This document shows positions 1 to 9,132 of a stretch of 64,000 nt of DNA, piece by piece; within the stretch, counting starts at the first letter, position 1; every line of letters begins with the position of its first letter. The stretch covers positions 806,001-870,000 of the forward strand of contig NZ_VFNU01000001.1 in the NCBI RefSeq assembly GCF_006715725.1. Direction: 5' to 3'. Source of the stretch: Nocardioides sp. SLBN-35 (GTDB taxonomy: Bacteria; Actinomycetota; Actinomycetes; Propionibacteriales; Nocardioidaceae). Under the pieces are notes generated by a model that saw nothing but the letters and a program-made list of their open reading frames with translations, did not search any database and was not told the origin of the DNA. Made by a program: the position numbers and the translations under genes.

Positions 1-2
1 AG

Positions 3-1916
3 GCCGGCGTGAGGTGGGGGATCGACGCGACCCAGCGGGCGGCGTACGCCATGGACGGGTTCGAGCACAACACCTGGCGGGCCGGGCTCGACCGGCTGCT
101 GCTGGGCGTCGCGATGAGCGACGACGAGCACCGCCACGTCGGTCGCGGGCTGCCGGTCGACGACATCGCCAGCGGTGAGATCGAGCTGGTCGGCCGGATG
201 AGCGAGGCGGTCGCTCGGCTCGGCGCCTGCCTCGGCGCGCTCGACGCCGCGACCGCTGCCGAGCAGTGGTTCGCGGCCCTCACCGAGGGTGTGCGCGACC
301 TGTGCGAGGTCGAGGACGACGACGCGTGGCAGCTGCCGCAGTTCGAGCGCGAGCTCGCGCGGGCCCGGGCCAGTGCCGACGAGAGCGACGCTGACAACAC
401 GGGCGTCCCACTGCGACTCGCCGACGTGCGTGCGCTGCTGCAGGCCCGGCTGGCCGGACGGCCGACGCGCGCCAACTTCCGCACCGGCACCCTGACCGTC
501 TGCACGATGGTGCCGATGCGGTCGGTGCCCCACCGGGTGGTGTGCCTGGTCGGGCTCGACGACGGCGTCTTCCCGCGCACCAGCGGGGTCAACGGCGACG
601 ACGTCCTCGGCCGCCGGCCGCGGGTCGGCGAGCGCGACCTGCGTGGTGAGGACCGCCAGCTGCTGCTCGACGCGATCCTCGCGGCCGGCGAGCGGCTGGT
701 GGTCACCTACACCGGCGCCGCCGAGCACACCGGCCAGGAGCGGCCGCCGGCCGTGCCGCTCGGTGAGCTGCTCGACGCCCTTGACCGCACGGCCGCGGCG
801 CCGGTGCGTGACCGGGTCGTCGTACGCCATCCGTTGCAGGGCTTCGACCCGCGCAACCACGTCCCCGGCGAGCTGGTCGGGAGCGAGCCGTTCAGCTTCG
901 ACCGCGCCTCGCTCGCCGGCGCGCGGGCGTCGGTGCGGGAGCGGACGCCGGTCCCGTCCTTCCTGTCGGGCCCCTTGACGACCCGCCCGCAGCAGGACGT
1001 GTCCCTCGCCGACCTCGTCGACTTCGTGCTCCGCCCCGCCCGCACCTTCCTGCGCGGCCGGCTGGACGTCGCCACCCCGTTCGAGCCCGGCGAGGTCGCC
1101 GACGCGATCCCCGTCGACCTCGACAACCTGGAGAAGTGGGCGATCGGCGACCGGCTGCTGCGCGCGGTGCTCTCCTCCGAGGACCCCGGCACGACCGGCG
1201 AGGCGGTGATGCTCGCCGAGCAGCTGCGCGGCTCGTTGCCCCCCTTCGGCCTCGGCCACGGCGCGCTCGCCGAGGTCGTCCGCGACTGCCAGGCCCTGCT
1301 CCAGCAGAGCGCGCCGCTGCGGGCCGCCCCTGCGCGCAGCGTCGACGTCGACGTCGACCTCGGGGGCGGTCGCCGGCTCACCGGCACCGTGCCCCGGATC
1401 CACGGCAACCAGCTCGTCGACGTCACCTACTCCCGGCCCGGCCCCAAGCAGCGGATCGCGTCGTGGTTGCGGGTGGTCGCCCTCAGCGCCAGCCACCCCG
1501 ACGAGAACTGGAGCAGCCACGCGATCGCCCGCGCCAAGGGCGGACCCCAGCGGGCGCTGGCCGGGCCGCTGGACCACCGCGCACTCGAGTGGCTGGGCGC
1601 CGTCGTGGCGCTCTACGACGAAGGTGCCGTGCGGCCGCTGCCGATCCCGCTCAAGACCGCGCATGCCTGGGCCGAGGCGCGGGCAAAGGAGCTGCGCGGG
1701 ATGGACATCGACCCGGTCGAGGCCGCGGGTCGCGCCTGGAGGACCGACCCGTTCAACCCGTTCGGCATCACCGGCGAGGACGACGACGCCGTGCACCGCC
1801 GGATCTGGGGGCACGACGCGCCCGTGTCGGTGCTGATCGACGCCGGCCTGCCGTCGTACGCCTGGACGTTGTGGGAGCCTCTGCTCGCCGGCGCCGAGAA
1901 GGTGGGTCCCCTATGA
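3..1916 (+). CDS. recC: RecC subunit of exonuclease V (3' part of gene)
   Basis: RecC is the chi-recognising scaffold subunit of the RecBCD helicase-nuclease that processes double-strand breaks. The frame is open from the first bases of the window; the GTG at position 9 lies inside the conserved G-V-R-W-G-I-D block, so the true start is upstream of the window. About 637 residues are visible, including the central inactive-nuclease-like domain and a C-terminal region with a WA.ARAKELRG segment and a terminal TLWEPLL motif. The stop TGA overlaps the ATG of recB (ATGA at 1913-1916), so the two are translationally coupled. Identity rests on family resemblance and on the recC-recB-recD order. Confidence 0.9.
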   Translation, partial: AGVRWGIDATQRAAYAMDGFEHNTWRAGLDRLLLGVAMSDDEHRHVGRGLPVDDIASGEIELVGRMSEAVARLGACLGALDAATAAEQWFAALTEGVRDLCEVEDDDAWQLPQFERELARARASADESDADNTGVPLRLADVRALLQARLAGRPTRANFRTGTLTVCTMVPMRSVPHRVVCLVGLDDGVFPRTSGVNGDDVLGRRPRVGERDLRGEDRQLLLDAILAAGERLVVTYTGAAEHTGQERPPAVPLGELLDALDRTAAAPVRDRVVVRHPLQGFDPRNHVPGELVGSEPFSFDRASLAGARASVRERTPVPSFLSGPLTTRPQQDVSLADLVDFVLRPARTFLRGRLDVATPFEPGEVADAIPVDLDNLEKWAIGDRLLRAVLSSEDPGTTGEAVMLAEQLRGSLPPFGLGHGALAEVVRDCQALLQQSAPLRAAPARSVDVDVDLGGGRRLTGTVPRIHGNQLVDVTYSRPGPKQRIASWLRVVALSASHPDENWSSHAIARAKGGPQRALAGPLDHRALEWLGAVVALYDEGAVRPLPIPLKTAHAWAEARAKELRGMDIDPVEAAGRAWRTDPFNPFGITGEDDDAVHRRIWGHDAPVSVLIDAGLPSYAWTLWEPLLAGAEKVGPL

Positions 1917-4900
1917 CCACCCCACGCCGTTCTTCTCCTCCGCTGCACTCCCCCGAACAACGCCGCGGGGACCCCGGTCCTTCCGCCGGATCGGACTCGA
2001 CGAGCATGAGCCCCTTCGACATCCGCGGGCCGTTGCCGACCGGCACCACCCTGCTCGAGGCCAGCGCCGGCACCGGCAAGACCTGGACCATCGGCGCGCT
2101 CGTGACCCGCTACGTCGCCGAGGAGGGCGTGCCGCTCGAGCAGCTGCTCGTCGTCACCTTCGGCCGGGCGGCGAGCCAGGAGCTGCGCGAGCAGGTACGC
2201 CGCCAGCTGGTCGAGGCCGAGGCCGCGCTGGCCGGGACCCTGGCGAGCCCGCCGACCGAGGTGATCGAACAGCTCCTCGACGGCCCGCCCGACGAGCTCC
2301 GGACCAGGCACCGCCGGGTCAGCCAGGCGCTGGCCGACTTCGACGCGGCGACCATCGCCACCATCCACCAGTTCTGCTCGCTGGTGCTCGAGTCGCTCGG
2401 CGTCGCGGGAGACACCGACGCCCGCGCCCGCCTGGTCGAGGACCTCGACGACATGCTGGTCGAGGTCGTCGACGACCTCTACCTGCGGGCGTTCGCGCAG
2501 CTGCCCGCCGGCACCGCACCGGCGTTCACCCACACCGAGGCGCTCGCCATCGCGCGCCGCGTCGTGGGCGACCCGCAGGCCGACCTCGAGCCCGCCGGCC
2601 TGCCTCGCGAGGACCCGGCAGGGCGACGCGTCGCGTTCGCCACGGCCGTGCGCCAGGAGATCGAGCGGCGCAAGCGCCGGCTCGGGGTGCTGTCCTACGA
2701 CGACCTGCTCGACCAGCTCGCCGACGCGCTCGAGTCGCCTGACTCCCCGGCCCGGGCGCGGATGCGGGCGCGGTGGCGGATCGTGCTGGTCGACGAGTTC
2801 CAAGACACCGACCCGGTGCAGTGGAAGGTCTTCGACCGGGCGTTCAGCGGCCACGCCACGATGGTGCTGATCGGCGACCCCAAGCAGGCGATCTACGCCT
2901 TCCGCGGGGGCGACGTGACGACGTACCTCACGGCGGCGGAGACCGCCACCACCCGCCAGACCCTCGCGGTCAACCGGCGCAGCGACGCCGGCCTGATCGC
3001 CGGGTTCGGCCGGCTTCTCGGCGGCGCCGAGCTGGGCGACCCGCGGATCGTCGTCCACGACGTGCAGGCCCACCACCAGGAGTCACGGCTGGCCGGGGCG
3101 CCGAGGCCGGCGCCGTTCCGGCTGCGGGTGGTGCGGCGCGAGACCTTCCGCAAGCGGGGCGGGACCGCGCTGCCGGTCAACCAGGTCCGGCCCCACATCG
3201 CCCGCGACCTCGCCCACGACATCCGGGCGCTGATCACCAGCGGTGCGACGTTCGAGGACCGTGAGCTGCGCCCCGACGACATCGCGGTCATCTGCTACCG
3301 CCATGCCGACCTGGCCGCCGCGCGGGCCGCCCTGCTCGAGGTCGGCGTCGCGGCCGTCATCGCCGGCGGCGGCAGCGTCTTCGCGACCCCCGCCGCCGTC
3401 GAGTGGCTGTCCCTGCTCGAGGCGCTCGAGCAGCCCCACCGCACCCCGCGGGTGCGGGCCGCGGCGCTCACCTCCTTCCTGGGCTACGACGCCGCGACCC
3501 TCGACGCCGGCGGAGACGACCTCAGCGACGACCTCGGTGACCGGCTCCGGTCCTGGTCCGAGGCGCTCGGCCGGCGCGGCGTGGCGGCCGTCGTCGAGGC
3601 CGCGACCTCGGGCGGCATGCCCGAGCGGCTTCTCGGCCAGGTCGGGGGCGAGCGCACCCTCACCGACCTGCGCCACATCGGCGAGGTGCTCCACGAGGCC
3701 GCGCTGCGCGAGCAGATGGGCGCCGTCGCCCTGCTCGCCTGGCTGCGCCAACAGGTGCTCGAGGCGCGCGAGGGCCGCGGTGCCGAGCGGACCCGCCGCC
3801 TCGACTCCGACGCCGACGCGGTCCAGCTGGTGACGATCCACGCCAGCAAGGGCCTGCAGTACCCCGTCGTCTACCTGCCCTCGCTCGCCGACCGCTGGGT
3901 CGGCAAGCCCGACAAGCCGCTGTTCCACGACGCATCCGGGCGCCGCTGCCTCGACGTCGCCAACGCCGGGCCGGACTGGGCCGACCACCAGCGCCGTTGG
4001 CGCGAGGAGGAGAACGGCGAGTGGCTGCGGCTGCTCTACGTCGCCCTCACCCGCGCGCAGAGCCAGGTCGTCGCCTGGTGGGCGCCGACCCGCAACGCCG
4101 AGGCCTCGCCGCTCCACCGCCTCCTGCTGCGCGGTCCGGCCGCTGACGGTGAGGGCCTGAGCGGTGTGGTCCCGGTCGACCCGGCGGTGCCCGACGAGGA
4201 GGCGGCGACCCGGCTGTTCGCGACCTGGCGCGACCGGGGTGCGTTCGTGCCCGAGGTCGCCGAGCCCGCGGCCGCCCTGCCCCCGCTGCCGCCGGAGCCG
4301 CCGGTCGAGCTGAGCGCCCGGGCCTTCACCCGGTCCGTCGACACCGGTTGGCGGCGCACGTCCTACTCGGCGCTGAGCCATGTCGACCTCGGCACCCCGG
4401 CACCCGGCGTCGGCAGCGAGCCCGAGGTGGAGCCGAAGGACGACGAGGACCTGCCGCCGGTCGTCGAGACCGCCGCGCCCGACCCGGCGCTCGCCGTACT
4501 GTCCCCGATGGCGGGGCTGCCCGTCGGCGCGACCTTCGGATCGCTGGTCCACGCCGTGCTCGAGCACACCGACCCGACGGTGGGTGACCTGCGTGCCGAG
4601 CTGCTCGGTCACATCGAGGAGCAGCTGACCTGGTGGCCCGTGGCGCTCGAGCCGGAGGAGCTCGCCGACGCGCTGGTCGCGGTGCTCGACACCCCGCTCG
4701 GGCCGCTGATGGACGAGACCACGTTGCGCGCCGTCGGCACCACGGACCGGCTCTGCGAGCTCGACTTCGAGCTGCCGCTGTCGGGCGGCGACCACCCGAT
4801 CCACCAGGCGCGGTCGAGTGACGAGGTGCTGCTCGGCGACATCGCCGCCCTGCTGCGCAAGCACCTGCCGGAGGGCGACCCGGTGCGTGCGTACGCCGAC

Positions 4901-5350
4901 GCGCTCGACAACCCGCTGCTCGGCGGGCAGGTGCTGCGCGGCTACCTCACCGGCTCGATCGACGTGGTCCTCCGGCTGCCGTCGGCTGGCGGCGGGGGCG
5001 GCGACCCGCGCTACGTCGTCATCGACTACAAGACCAACTGGCTCGGGCCGGCCGACGACCCGCTGACGGCGGGCTCCTATCGGCCGAGTGCGCTGGACGA
5101 GGCGATGGGGCACTCCGACTACCCGCTCCAGGCGCTGCTGTACGCCGTCGTGCTGCACCGGTTCCTGCGCTGGCGCCAGCCGGGCTACGACCCGGCGCGT
5201 CATCTCGGCGGGGTCGCCTACCTCTACCTGCGCGGCATGTGCGGCTCGGAGACGCCGCGGGTCGACGGCAACCCGTGCGGCATCTTCACCTGGCAGCCGC
5301 CGGTCGAGCTCGTGGTGGCGCTGTCCGACCTGCTGGACGGGAGGAAGTAG
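1913..5350 (+). CDS. recB: RecB, helicase-nuclease subunit of exonuclease V
   Basis: RecB is a superfamily-1 3'-5' helicase with a C-terminal nuclease and partners RecC and RecD. The protein is about 1145 aa, close to the usual RecB length. Walker A (EASAGTGKTWTI) is at residues 49-60, the Walker B/DEFQDTDP block near 293, GDPKQAIYAFRGGD near 320 and motif V/VI (TIHASKGLQYPVVYLP) near 640. The nuclease motif VIDYKTNW lies near 1036, followed by the downstream QALLYAVVLHRFL helix. The start is the ATG overlapping the recC stop; an alternative ATG at 2006 would remove a low-complexity N terminus of about 31 residues and still keep all motifs. Confidence 0.94.
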   Translation: MTTPRRSSPPLHSPEQRRGDPGPSAGSDSTSMSPFDIRGPLPTGTTLLEASAGTGKTWTIGALVTRYVAEEGVPLEQLLVVTFGRAASQELREQVRRQLVEAEAALAGTLASPPTEVIEQLLDGPPDELRTRHRRVSQALADFDAATIATIHQFCSLVLESLGVAGDTDARARLVEDLDDMLVEVVDDLYLRAFAQLPAGTAPAFTHTEALAIARRVVGDPQADLEPAGLPREDPAGRRVAFATAVRQEIERRKRRLGVLSYDDLLDQLADALESPDSPARARMRARWRIVLVDEFQDTDPVQWKVFDRAFSGHATMVLIGDPKQAIYAFRGGDVTTYLTAAETATTRQTLAVNRRSDAGLIAGFGRLLGGAELGDPRIVVHDVQAHHQESRLAGAPRPAPFRLRVVRRETFRKRGGTALPVNQVRPHIARDLAHDIRALITSGATFEDRELRPDDIAVICYRHADLAAARAALLEVGVAAVIAGGGSVFATPAAVEWLSLLEALEQPHRTPRVRAAALTSFLGYDAATLDAGGDDLSDDLGDRLRSWSEALGRRGVAAVVEAATSGGMPERLLGQVGGERTLTDLRHIGEVLHEAALREQMGAVALLAWLRQQVLEAREGRGAERTRRLDSDADAVQLVTIHASKGLQYPVVYLPSLADRWVGKPDKPLFHDASGRRCLDVANAGPDWADHQRRWREEENGEWLRLLYVALTRAQSQVVAWWAPTRNAEASPLHRLLLRGPAADGEGLSGVVPVDPAVPDEEAATRLFATWRDRGAFVPEVAEPAAALPPLPPEPPVELSARAFTRSVDTGWRRTSYSALSHVDLGTPAPGVGSEPEVEPKDDEDLPPVVETAAPDPALAVLSPMAGLPVGATFGSLVHAVLEHTDPTVGDLRAELLGHIEEQLTWWPVALEPEELADALVAVLDTPLGPLMDETTLRAVGTTDRLCELDFELPLSGGDHPIHQARSSDEVLLGDIAALLRKHLPEGDPVRAYADALDNPLLGGQVLRGYLTGSIDVVLRLPSAGGGGGDPRYVVIDYKTNWLGPADDPLTAGSYRPSALDEAMGHSDYPLQALLYAVVLHRFLRWRQPGYDPARHLGGVAYLYLRGMCGSETPRVDGNPCGIFTWQPPVELVVALSDLLDGRK

Positions 5351-5353
5351 GTC

Positions 5354-7123
5354 ATGACCGAGATCTTCGAGCCGACCTCTCCCCACGACCCTCGCCTGGC
5401 GCTCCGGGTCGACGGACTGCTGGGCTCCTTCAACGCCTCCGGCGTGGTGGACGCGGCCGACGTCCGGGTGGCCGAGCGGGTGGCCGCGCTCGCGGGCGAG
5501 GACGACGAGCGGGTGCTGCTCGCCGCCGCCCTCGCGGTCCGCTCGGTCCGTGGCGGGTCGGTCGGTCTCGACCTCGACGCGCTGCCCGACCTCGACGGCA
5601 CCGGCCTGGCCTGGCCGGACCGTGGCGACTGGGTCGCGGCGATCGGGTCCTCCGCGCTGGTCGCGACCGAGGTGCTGCACGTCGAGCACGACCTGGTCTA
5701 CCTCGACCGCTACCACCGGCTCGAGCGGCAGGTCGCCGACGACCTGACGGCGCGGATCGACCTCGGTCCGCCGGCCGTCGACGAGGCGGTGCTCACGGCG
5801 ACGATGTCGCGGGTCAGCGGTGAGCACCTGAGCGAGGAGCAGGCGGCCGCCGTACGTCATGCGGCGCGGCACCGCACCACTGTCCTCACCGGTGGCCCGG
5901 GCACCGGCAAGACCACCACGGTCGCGCGACTGGTGCTGGCGCTGGCCGACCAGTTCGCGCTCGCACAGGACCGGCGGATGTCGATCGCACTGGCCGCGCC
6001 GACGGGCAAGGCGGCGACCCGCCTGCAGGAGGCGGTGAAGGAGGAGCTGGTCGCCCTCGGCGCGCTGGGCGACGCCGACCACCAGGTCGCACCGCCCGAG
6101 GCGATGACCCTCCACCGGCTGCTGGGCTGGCGTCCCGACAACACCACCCGGTTCCGCCACGACCGCGGCAACCGGTTGAAGTACGACCTGGTCGTCGTCG
6201 ACGAGGCGTCGATGGTCGACCTGACCATGATGGCCCGGCTGCTCGAGGCGGTCCGCCCCGACGGCCGGCTGGTGCTGGTCGGCGACCCGCGTCAGCTCAC
6301 GTCTGTCGGTGCGGGCGCGGTGCTGTCCGACCTGGTCGCCGGGTTCGCGCCCCACCCGGACTCCCCGGTCGTCGCCCTCACCGAGAACCACCGCTCCACC
6401 GAGGAGATCAAGAGCCTCGCCGCGGCCCTGCGTGACGACTCGCCGGACGCGGCCGACCGGGTGCTCGAGGTGCTCCGGGCCGGGACCGGCGAGGTGCGGT
6501 GGGTCGAGACCGACGACCCGGTCGCCGCACTGCAGGACGAGTGCACCGCCGCCGCGCTGCGGGTGCGCTCGGCCGCGGTCGACGAGGGACCCGAGGCGGC
6601 GCTGGCGGAGATCGAGGGCTTCCGCCTGCTCTGCGCCCACCGCGACGGGCCCTACGGCGTGCGGGTGTGGAACCGCCACGTCGAGCAGTGGCTCGCGGCC
6701 GAGATCGGCGCGCCCCTCGGTTCGGCCTGGTACGCCGGGCGGCCGCTCCTGGTCACCAGCAACGACTACGCCCTCGACGTCTACAACGGCGAGACGGGTG
6801 TCGTCGTCACCGACTCGTCGGGCCGGCCCCGGGCGTGGATCGCGGGCGCCGGCGCACCCCGCCCGTTCGCCCCGGCCCGCCTCGACGCGATCGAGACCAT
6901 GCACGCCATGACGATCCACAAGAGCCAGGGCAGCCAGGCCACCCGGATCGCCGTACTGCTGCCGGAGGAGGGCTCGCGCCTGCTCAGCCGCGAGCTGTTC
7001 TACACGGCGGTGACCCGGGCGCGCGAGACCCTGCTCGTGGTGGGCTCGGAGGCCGCCGTACGCGCTGCGGTGACGACCACCGCGCAGCGCGCGACCGGCC
7101 TGCGGCACCGCCTGGCCCGGTGA
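5354..7123 (+). CDS. recD: RecD, 5'-3' helicase subunit of exonuclease V
   Basis: RecD supplies the 5'-3' SF1B motor of RecBCD. The 589-aa product has an N-terminal RecD domain (residues 1-150), Walker A LTGGPGTGKTTTVARL near 177, the DEASMVDL Walker B near 281, GDPRQL near 309 and motif V HKSQGSQ near 521, all in the expected order. It starts 3 bp after the recB stop, so recC-recB-recD form one operon. The next 69 bp before the ACT protein hold no recognisable terminator. Confidence 0.94.
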   Translation: MTEIFEPTSPHDPRLALRVDGLLGSFNASGVVDAADVRVAERVAALAGEDDERVLLAAALAVRSVRGGSVGLDLDALPDLDGTGLAWPDRGDWVAAIGSSALVATEVLHVEHDLVYLDRYHRLERQVADDLTARIDLGPPAVDEAVLTATMSRVSGEHLSEEQAAAVRHAARHRTTVLTGGPGTGKTTTVARLVLALADQFALAQDRRMSIALAAPTGKAATRLQEAVKEELVALGALGDADHQVAPPEAMTLHRLLGWRPDNTTRFRHDRGNRLKYDLVVVDEASMVDLTMMARLLEAVRPDGRLVLVGDPRQLTSVGAGAVLSDLVAGFAPHPDSPVVALTENHRSTEEIKSLAAALRDDSPDAADRVLEVLRAGTGEVRWVETDDPVAALQDECTAAALRVRSAAVDEGPEAALAEIEGFRLLCAHRDGPYGVRVWNRHVEQWLAAEIGAPLGSAWYAGRPLLVTSNDYALDVYNGETGVVVTDSSGRPRAWIAGAGAPRPFAPARLDAIETMHAMTIHKSQGSQATRIAVLLPEEGSRLLSRELFYTAVTRARETLLVVGSEAAVRAAVTTTAQRATGLRHRLAR

Positions 7124-7192
7124 TCCGCACGGCCCGGCTCAACCGGTGGGCCCGCAACCGGCCCGAAACCTGGGCGGGTTAGTGTCGAGACC

Positions 7193-7804
7193 ATGCCATT
7201 CCTGCTCCGCGTGCTGCTGCCCGACGTCCCCGGGTCGCTGGGTCGCGTCGCGACGGCGATCGGTATGGCAGGCGGCGACATCGACGCGATCGAGATCGTC
7301 GAGCACCGTGTCGACGACGGCACTGCCGTCGACGACGTGCTGCTCGAGCTCGAGCAGGGGATGATGCCCGACTCCGTCGTCTCGGCGTGCAACGCGCTCG
7401 ACGGGGTCGAGGTGCTGTTCGTGAGCCGCTACCCGGCCGGCGGCAACCTGATGCTGGACCTCGAGGCCGTCGAGGAGCTCACCGCGTCCCCCGACGACGC
7501 CTTCGACAAGCTGATCGACGTCCTGCCCGCGACCTTCCGCGTCGACTGGGCCGCGCGGGTGCACCGCGCGAAGGGCGTCGTCTACGGCACCAGCGCCGCG
7601 CCGGACGAGTTCGAGTTCCTCGAGATCGAGTCGCCGACCCGGCTCGAGTCTCCCGAGGACGAGGTCACCCTGTTCGCGGCCGCGCGCCTCGACGGCAACG
7701 AGATCGTCGTCGTCGGTCGCCGCGGCGGACCGGAGTTCGCCGACTCGGAGGTCATGCGGCTCGGCCACCTGTGCGGCCTCGCCGTGACCATCGCCAACAG
7801 CTGA
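7193..7804 (+). CDS. ACT-domain amino-acid-binding protein
   Basis: A 203-aa cytoplasmic protein. Residues about 3-75 form an ACT fold: a hydrophobic strand (FLLRVLLPDVPGSLG), a helix and the IDAIEIVEHRVDDG strand, with the Gly-containing turn that usually binds amino acids. The remainder has no catalytic motif I recognise. ACT domains generally sense amino acids and act as regulatory modules; standalone ones like this occur in actinobacteria without a fixed function. It is transcribed toward the DDN-like gene, and a block of palindromes (7807-7865) fills the gap between the two 3' ends. Confidence 0.75.
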   Translation: MPFLLRVLLPDVPGSLGRVATAIGMAGGDIDAIEIVEHRVDDGTAVDDVLLELEQGMMPDSVVSACNALDGVEVLFVSRYPAGGNLMLDLEAVEELTASPDDAFDKLIDVLPATFRVDWAARVHRAKGVVYGTSAAPDEFEFLEIESPTRLESPEDEVTLFAAARLDGNEIVVVGRRGGPEFADSEVMRLGHLCGLAVTIANS

Positions 7805-7806
7805 CC

Positions 7807-7865
7807 GGCGAGTTTCACCGGCCGACCGGTGAAACTCGCCCCTGGACGAGGAAGCTTCCTCGTCC
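7807..7865. repeat. Two adjacent palindromes between convergent genes
   Basis: Positions 7807-7821 and 7826-7840 are perfect 15-bp inverted arms (GGCGAGTTTCACCGG) around a 4-bp loop. Immediately after, 7844-7865 is a perfect 22-bp palindrome centred on AAGCTT (GGACGAGGAAG half-site). A third partial copy of the CGAGTTTC core follows at about 7870. The block starts 3 bp after one stop codon and lies 25 bp from the opposing stop, so it probably works as a bidirectional terminator. Its modular look also suggests a dispersed REP-type element. Confidence 0.75.
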
Positions 7866-7889
7866 CAGCGCGAGTTTCGTCGTCCAACC

Positions 7890-8336
7890 TCAGGCGGCGA
7901 CGGGCTCCAGCAGGAACACCGGGATCTCGCGGTCCGTCTTCTCCTGGTACGACGCGTAGGTCGGCCAGGTCGCGACGGCGTGGTCCCACCACTCCTGGCG
8001 CTCCGCGCCCTCGGCGACGCGCACCGTGTAGGCCTTCGGCTCGGGTCCGTCCTGCAGCTCGACGAGCGGGTTCGCGACGAAGTTGGCGTACCAGCTCGGG
8101 TTCTCCGGCGCGCCGCCCTTGGACGCGATCGCTGCGTACACGCCGTCCTTCTCGACCCGCATGACCGGGTTCTTGCGGAGCTTGCCGGACTTCGCGCCGA
8201 CCGAGGTGATCACCACGATCGGGTCCTTGCCGCCCTGGAGCGTGTTGGCCTCGCGGCCGCCGGACGCCTCGTACGCCGCGACCTGGTCGCGGACCCATTT
8301 CTGGCTGCTGGGCTCGTACTCACCGTGAAGAGTCAT
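7890..8336 (-). CDS. DDN-family deazaflavin (F420)-dependent nitroreductase-like protein
   Basis: A product of 148 aa with the DDN/pyridoxamine-oxidase-like split-barrel signature: an N-terminal VRDQVAAYEASGG helix, then PIVVITSVGAKSGKLRKNPVMRVE, the phosphate-binding region of the family, and NPSWYANFVANPLVEL. Family members use coenzyme F420 to reduce quinones or nitro compounds. The ATG at 8336 is preferred over the in-frame GTG at 8342, because GAGG sits 5 bp upstream of the ATG and overlaps the GTG. It is a single gene, converging on the ACT protein. Confidence 0.85.
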   Translation of the reverse strand: MTLHGEYEPSSQKWVRDQVAAYEASGGREANTLQGGKDPIVVITSVGAKSGKLRKNPVMRVEKDGVYAAIASKGGAPENPSWYANFVANPLVELQDGPEPKAYTVRVAEGAERQEWWDHAVATWPTYASYQEKTDREIPVFLLEPVAA

Positions 8337-8364
8337 GTCCACCTCAAGGCCGGGCCACTGGCGG

Positions 8365-8691
8365 CTATTCCAGCGCCGCGTCGATCGAGCGCTCGATCGA
8401 CGCCTTCGTCCGCGCGCCCGCGAGCTGGAGGACGGGCGCTCCGTCGCGGAACAGGATCATGGTCGGCAGGCCGAGCACCCGGTGCTCCGCGGCCCGCAAC
8501 GGCTGCTCGTCCTGGTTGATCCGTACCACGCGCAGCGCCTCGCCGCGCTCCTCGTCGAGCTTCTCCAGCACCGGCGCGAGCTGGCGGCACGGACCGCACC
8601 ACTCTGCCCACCACTCGACCAGGACGGGTACGTCGGACGTCAGCACCTCCGCCGCGAAGTCGGCATCGGTGATCTCCTGCAGGCTCATCAT
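8365..8691 (-). CDS. Thioredoxin
   Basis: A 108-aa thioredoxin that reduces protein disulfides in the cytosol. The redox motif WCGPC is at residues 31-35, preceded by VLVEWWAE, and the cis-proline is in LGLPTMILF near residue 75. Length and motifs match a single-domain thioredoxin. Two adjacent ATG codons (8691 and 8688) follow the strong site AGAGGAG; the first overlaps the stop of the MerR regulator upstream (ATGA), so the pair is co-transcribed and translationally coupled. The setting suggests a stress-induced thioredoxin, perhaps not the main TrxA. Confidence 0.92.
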   Translation of the reverse strand: MMSLQEITDADFAAEVLTSDVPVLVEWWAEWCGPCRQLAPVLEKLDEERGEALRVVRINQDEQPLRAAEHRVLGLPTMILFRDGAPVLQLAGARTKASIERSIDAALE

Positions 8692-9059
8692 TTCTCCTCT
8701 CGGTTCGGGTAGGTCTCGGCGTCGTGCAACAGCCCGGACAGCTCGCCGCGCAGCCGGCTCAGCTCCTCGATCCGCCGGTCGATCTCGGCGATCCGCAGCC
8801 GGTAGGCGTCCAGCGACGACGGGCACACGTCCGCCCGCTCGTTGCCTGCCCGCAGGCACTCGACGAACGGCACGGTCTCGTCGGCGGTGAGGCCGAGCGA
8901 GAGCAGGGCGCGGATCTCGCGTACGACGAGCACGTCCGCGTCGTCGTACTCCCGGTAGCCGTTGGCCGCCCGCTCCGGCGTGATGAGGCCGCGCGACTCG
9001 TAGTAGCGCACGGCCTTCACGCTCACGCCGGCGCGTTCGGCGAGGTCCTTGATGAGCAC
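8688..9059 (-). CDS. MerR-family transcriptional regulator
   Basis: About 123 aa from a GTG at 9059. The winged helix-turn-helix is at the N terminus (LIKDLAERAGVSVKAVRYYE), followed by the YREYDD..V wing and a long dimerisation helix. Two cysteines in VECLRAGNERADVC could be sensor ligands, but the four-Cys iron-sulfur motif of SoxR is absent. The in-frame extension upstream to 9134 runs through the promoter and is rejected. It lies upstream of, and overlaps, the thioredoxin gene, which is its probable target, and a MerR-type operator sits directly upstream. Confidence 0.85.
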   Translation of the reverse strand: MLIKDLAERAGVSVKAVRYYESRGLITPERAANGYREYDDADVLVVREIRALLSLGLTADETVPFVECLRAGNERADVCPSSLDAYRLRIAEIDRRIEELSRLRGELSGLLHDAETYPNREEK

Positions 9060-9066
9060 GGGACCG

Positions 9067-9098
9067 ACGGTAGACCTTGCCCCTGGGGTCAAGGTCAA
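9067..9098 (-). promoter_or_regulatory. Probable MerR-type promoter/operator
   Basis: On the minus strand a -35-like TTGACC (9093-9098) and a -10-like TACCGT (9067-9072) are separated by 20 bp, the overlong spacer typical of MerR-controlled promoters. The spacer carries the inverted repeat ACCTTG...CAAGGT (9074-9079 and 9090-9095) with C4/G4 inner arms. This fits autoregulation of the merR-thioredoxin operon by promoter-DNA distortion. Confidence 0.6.
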
Positions 9099-9132
9099 GC
9101 CCGGGACCCGGGAGGGGCTAGCGTTCGGTGCC

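Noticed and set aside
3083..7108. 1341-residue open frame on the minus strand across recB and recD
   Set aside because: It is the shadow of the real genes in GC-rich DNA: Arg, Gly, Ala and Val-rich with no domain, and it overlaps motif-complete RecB and RecD.
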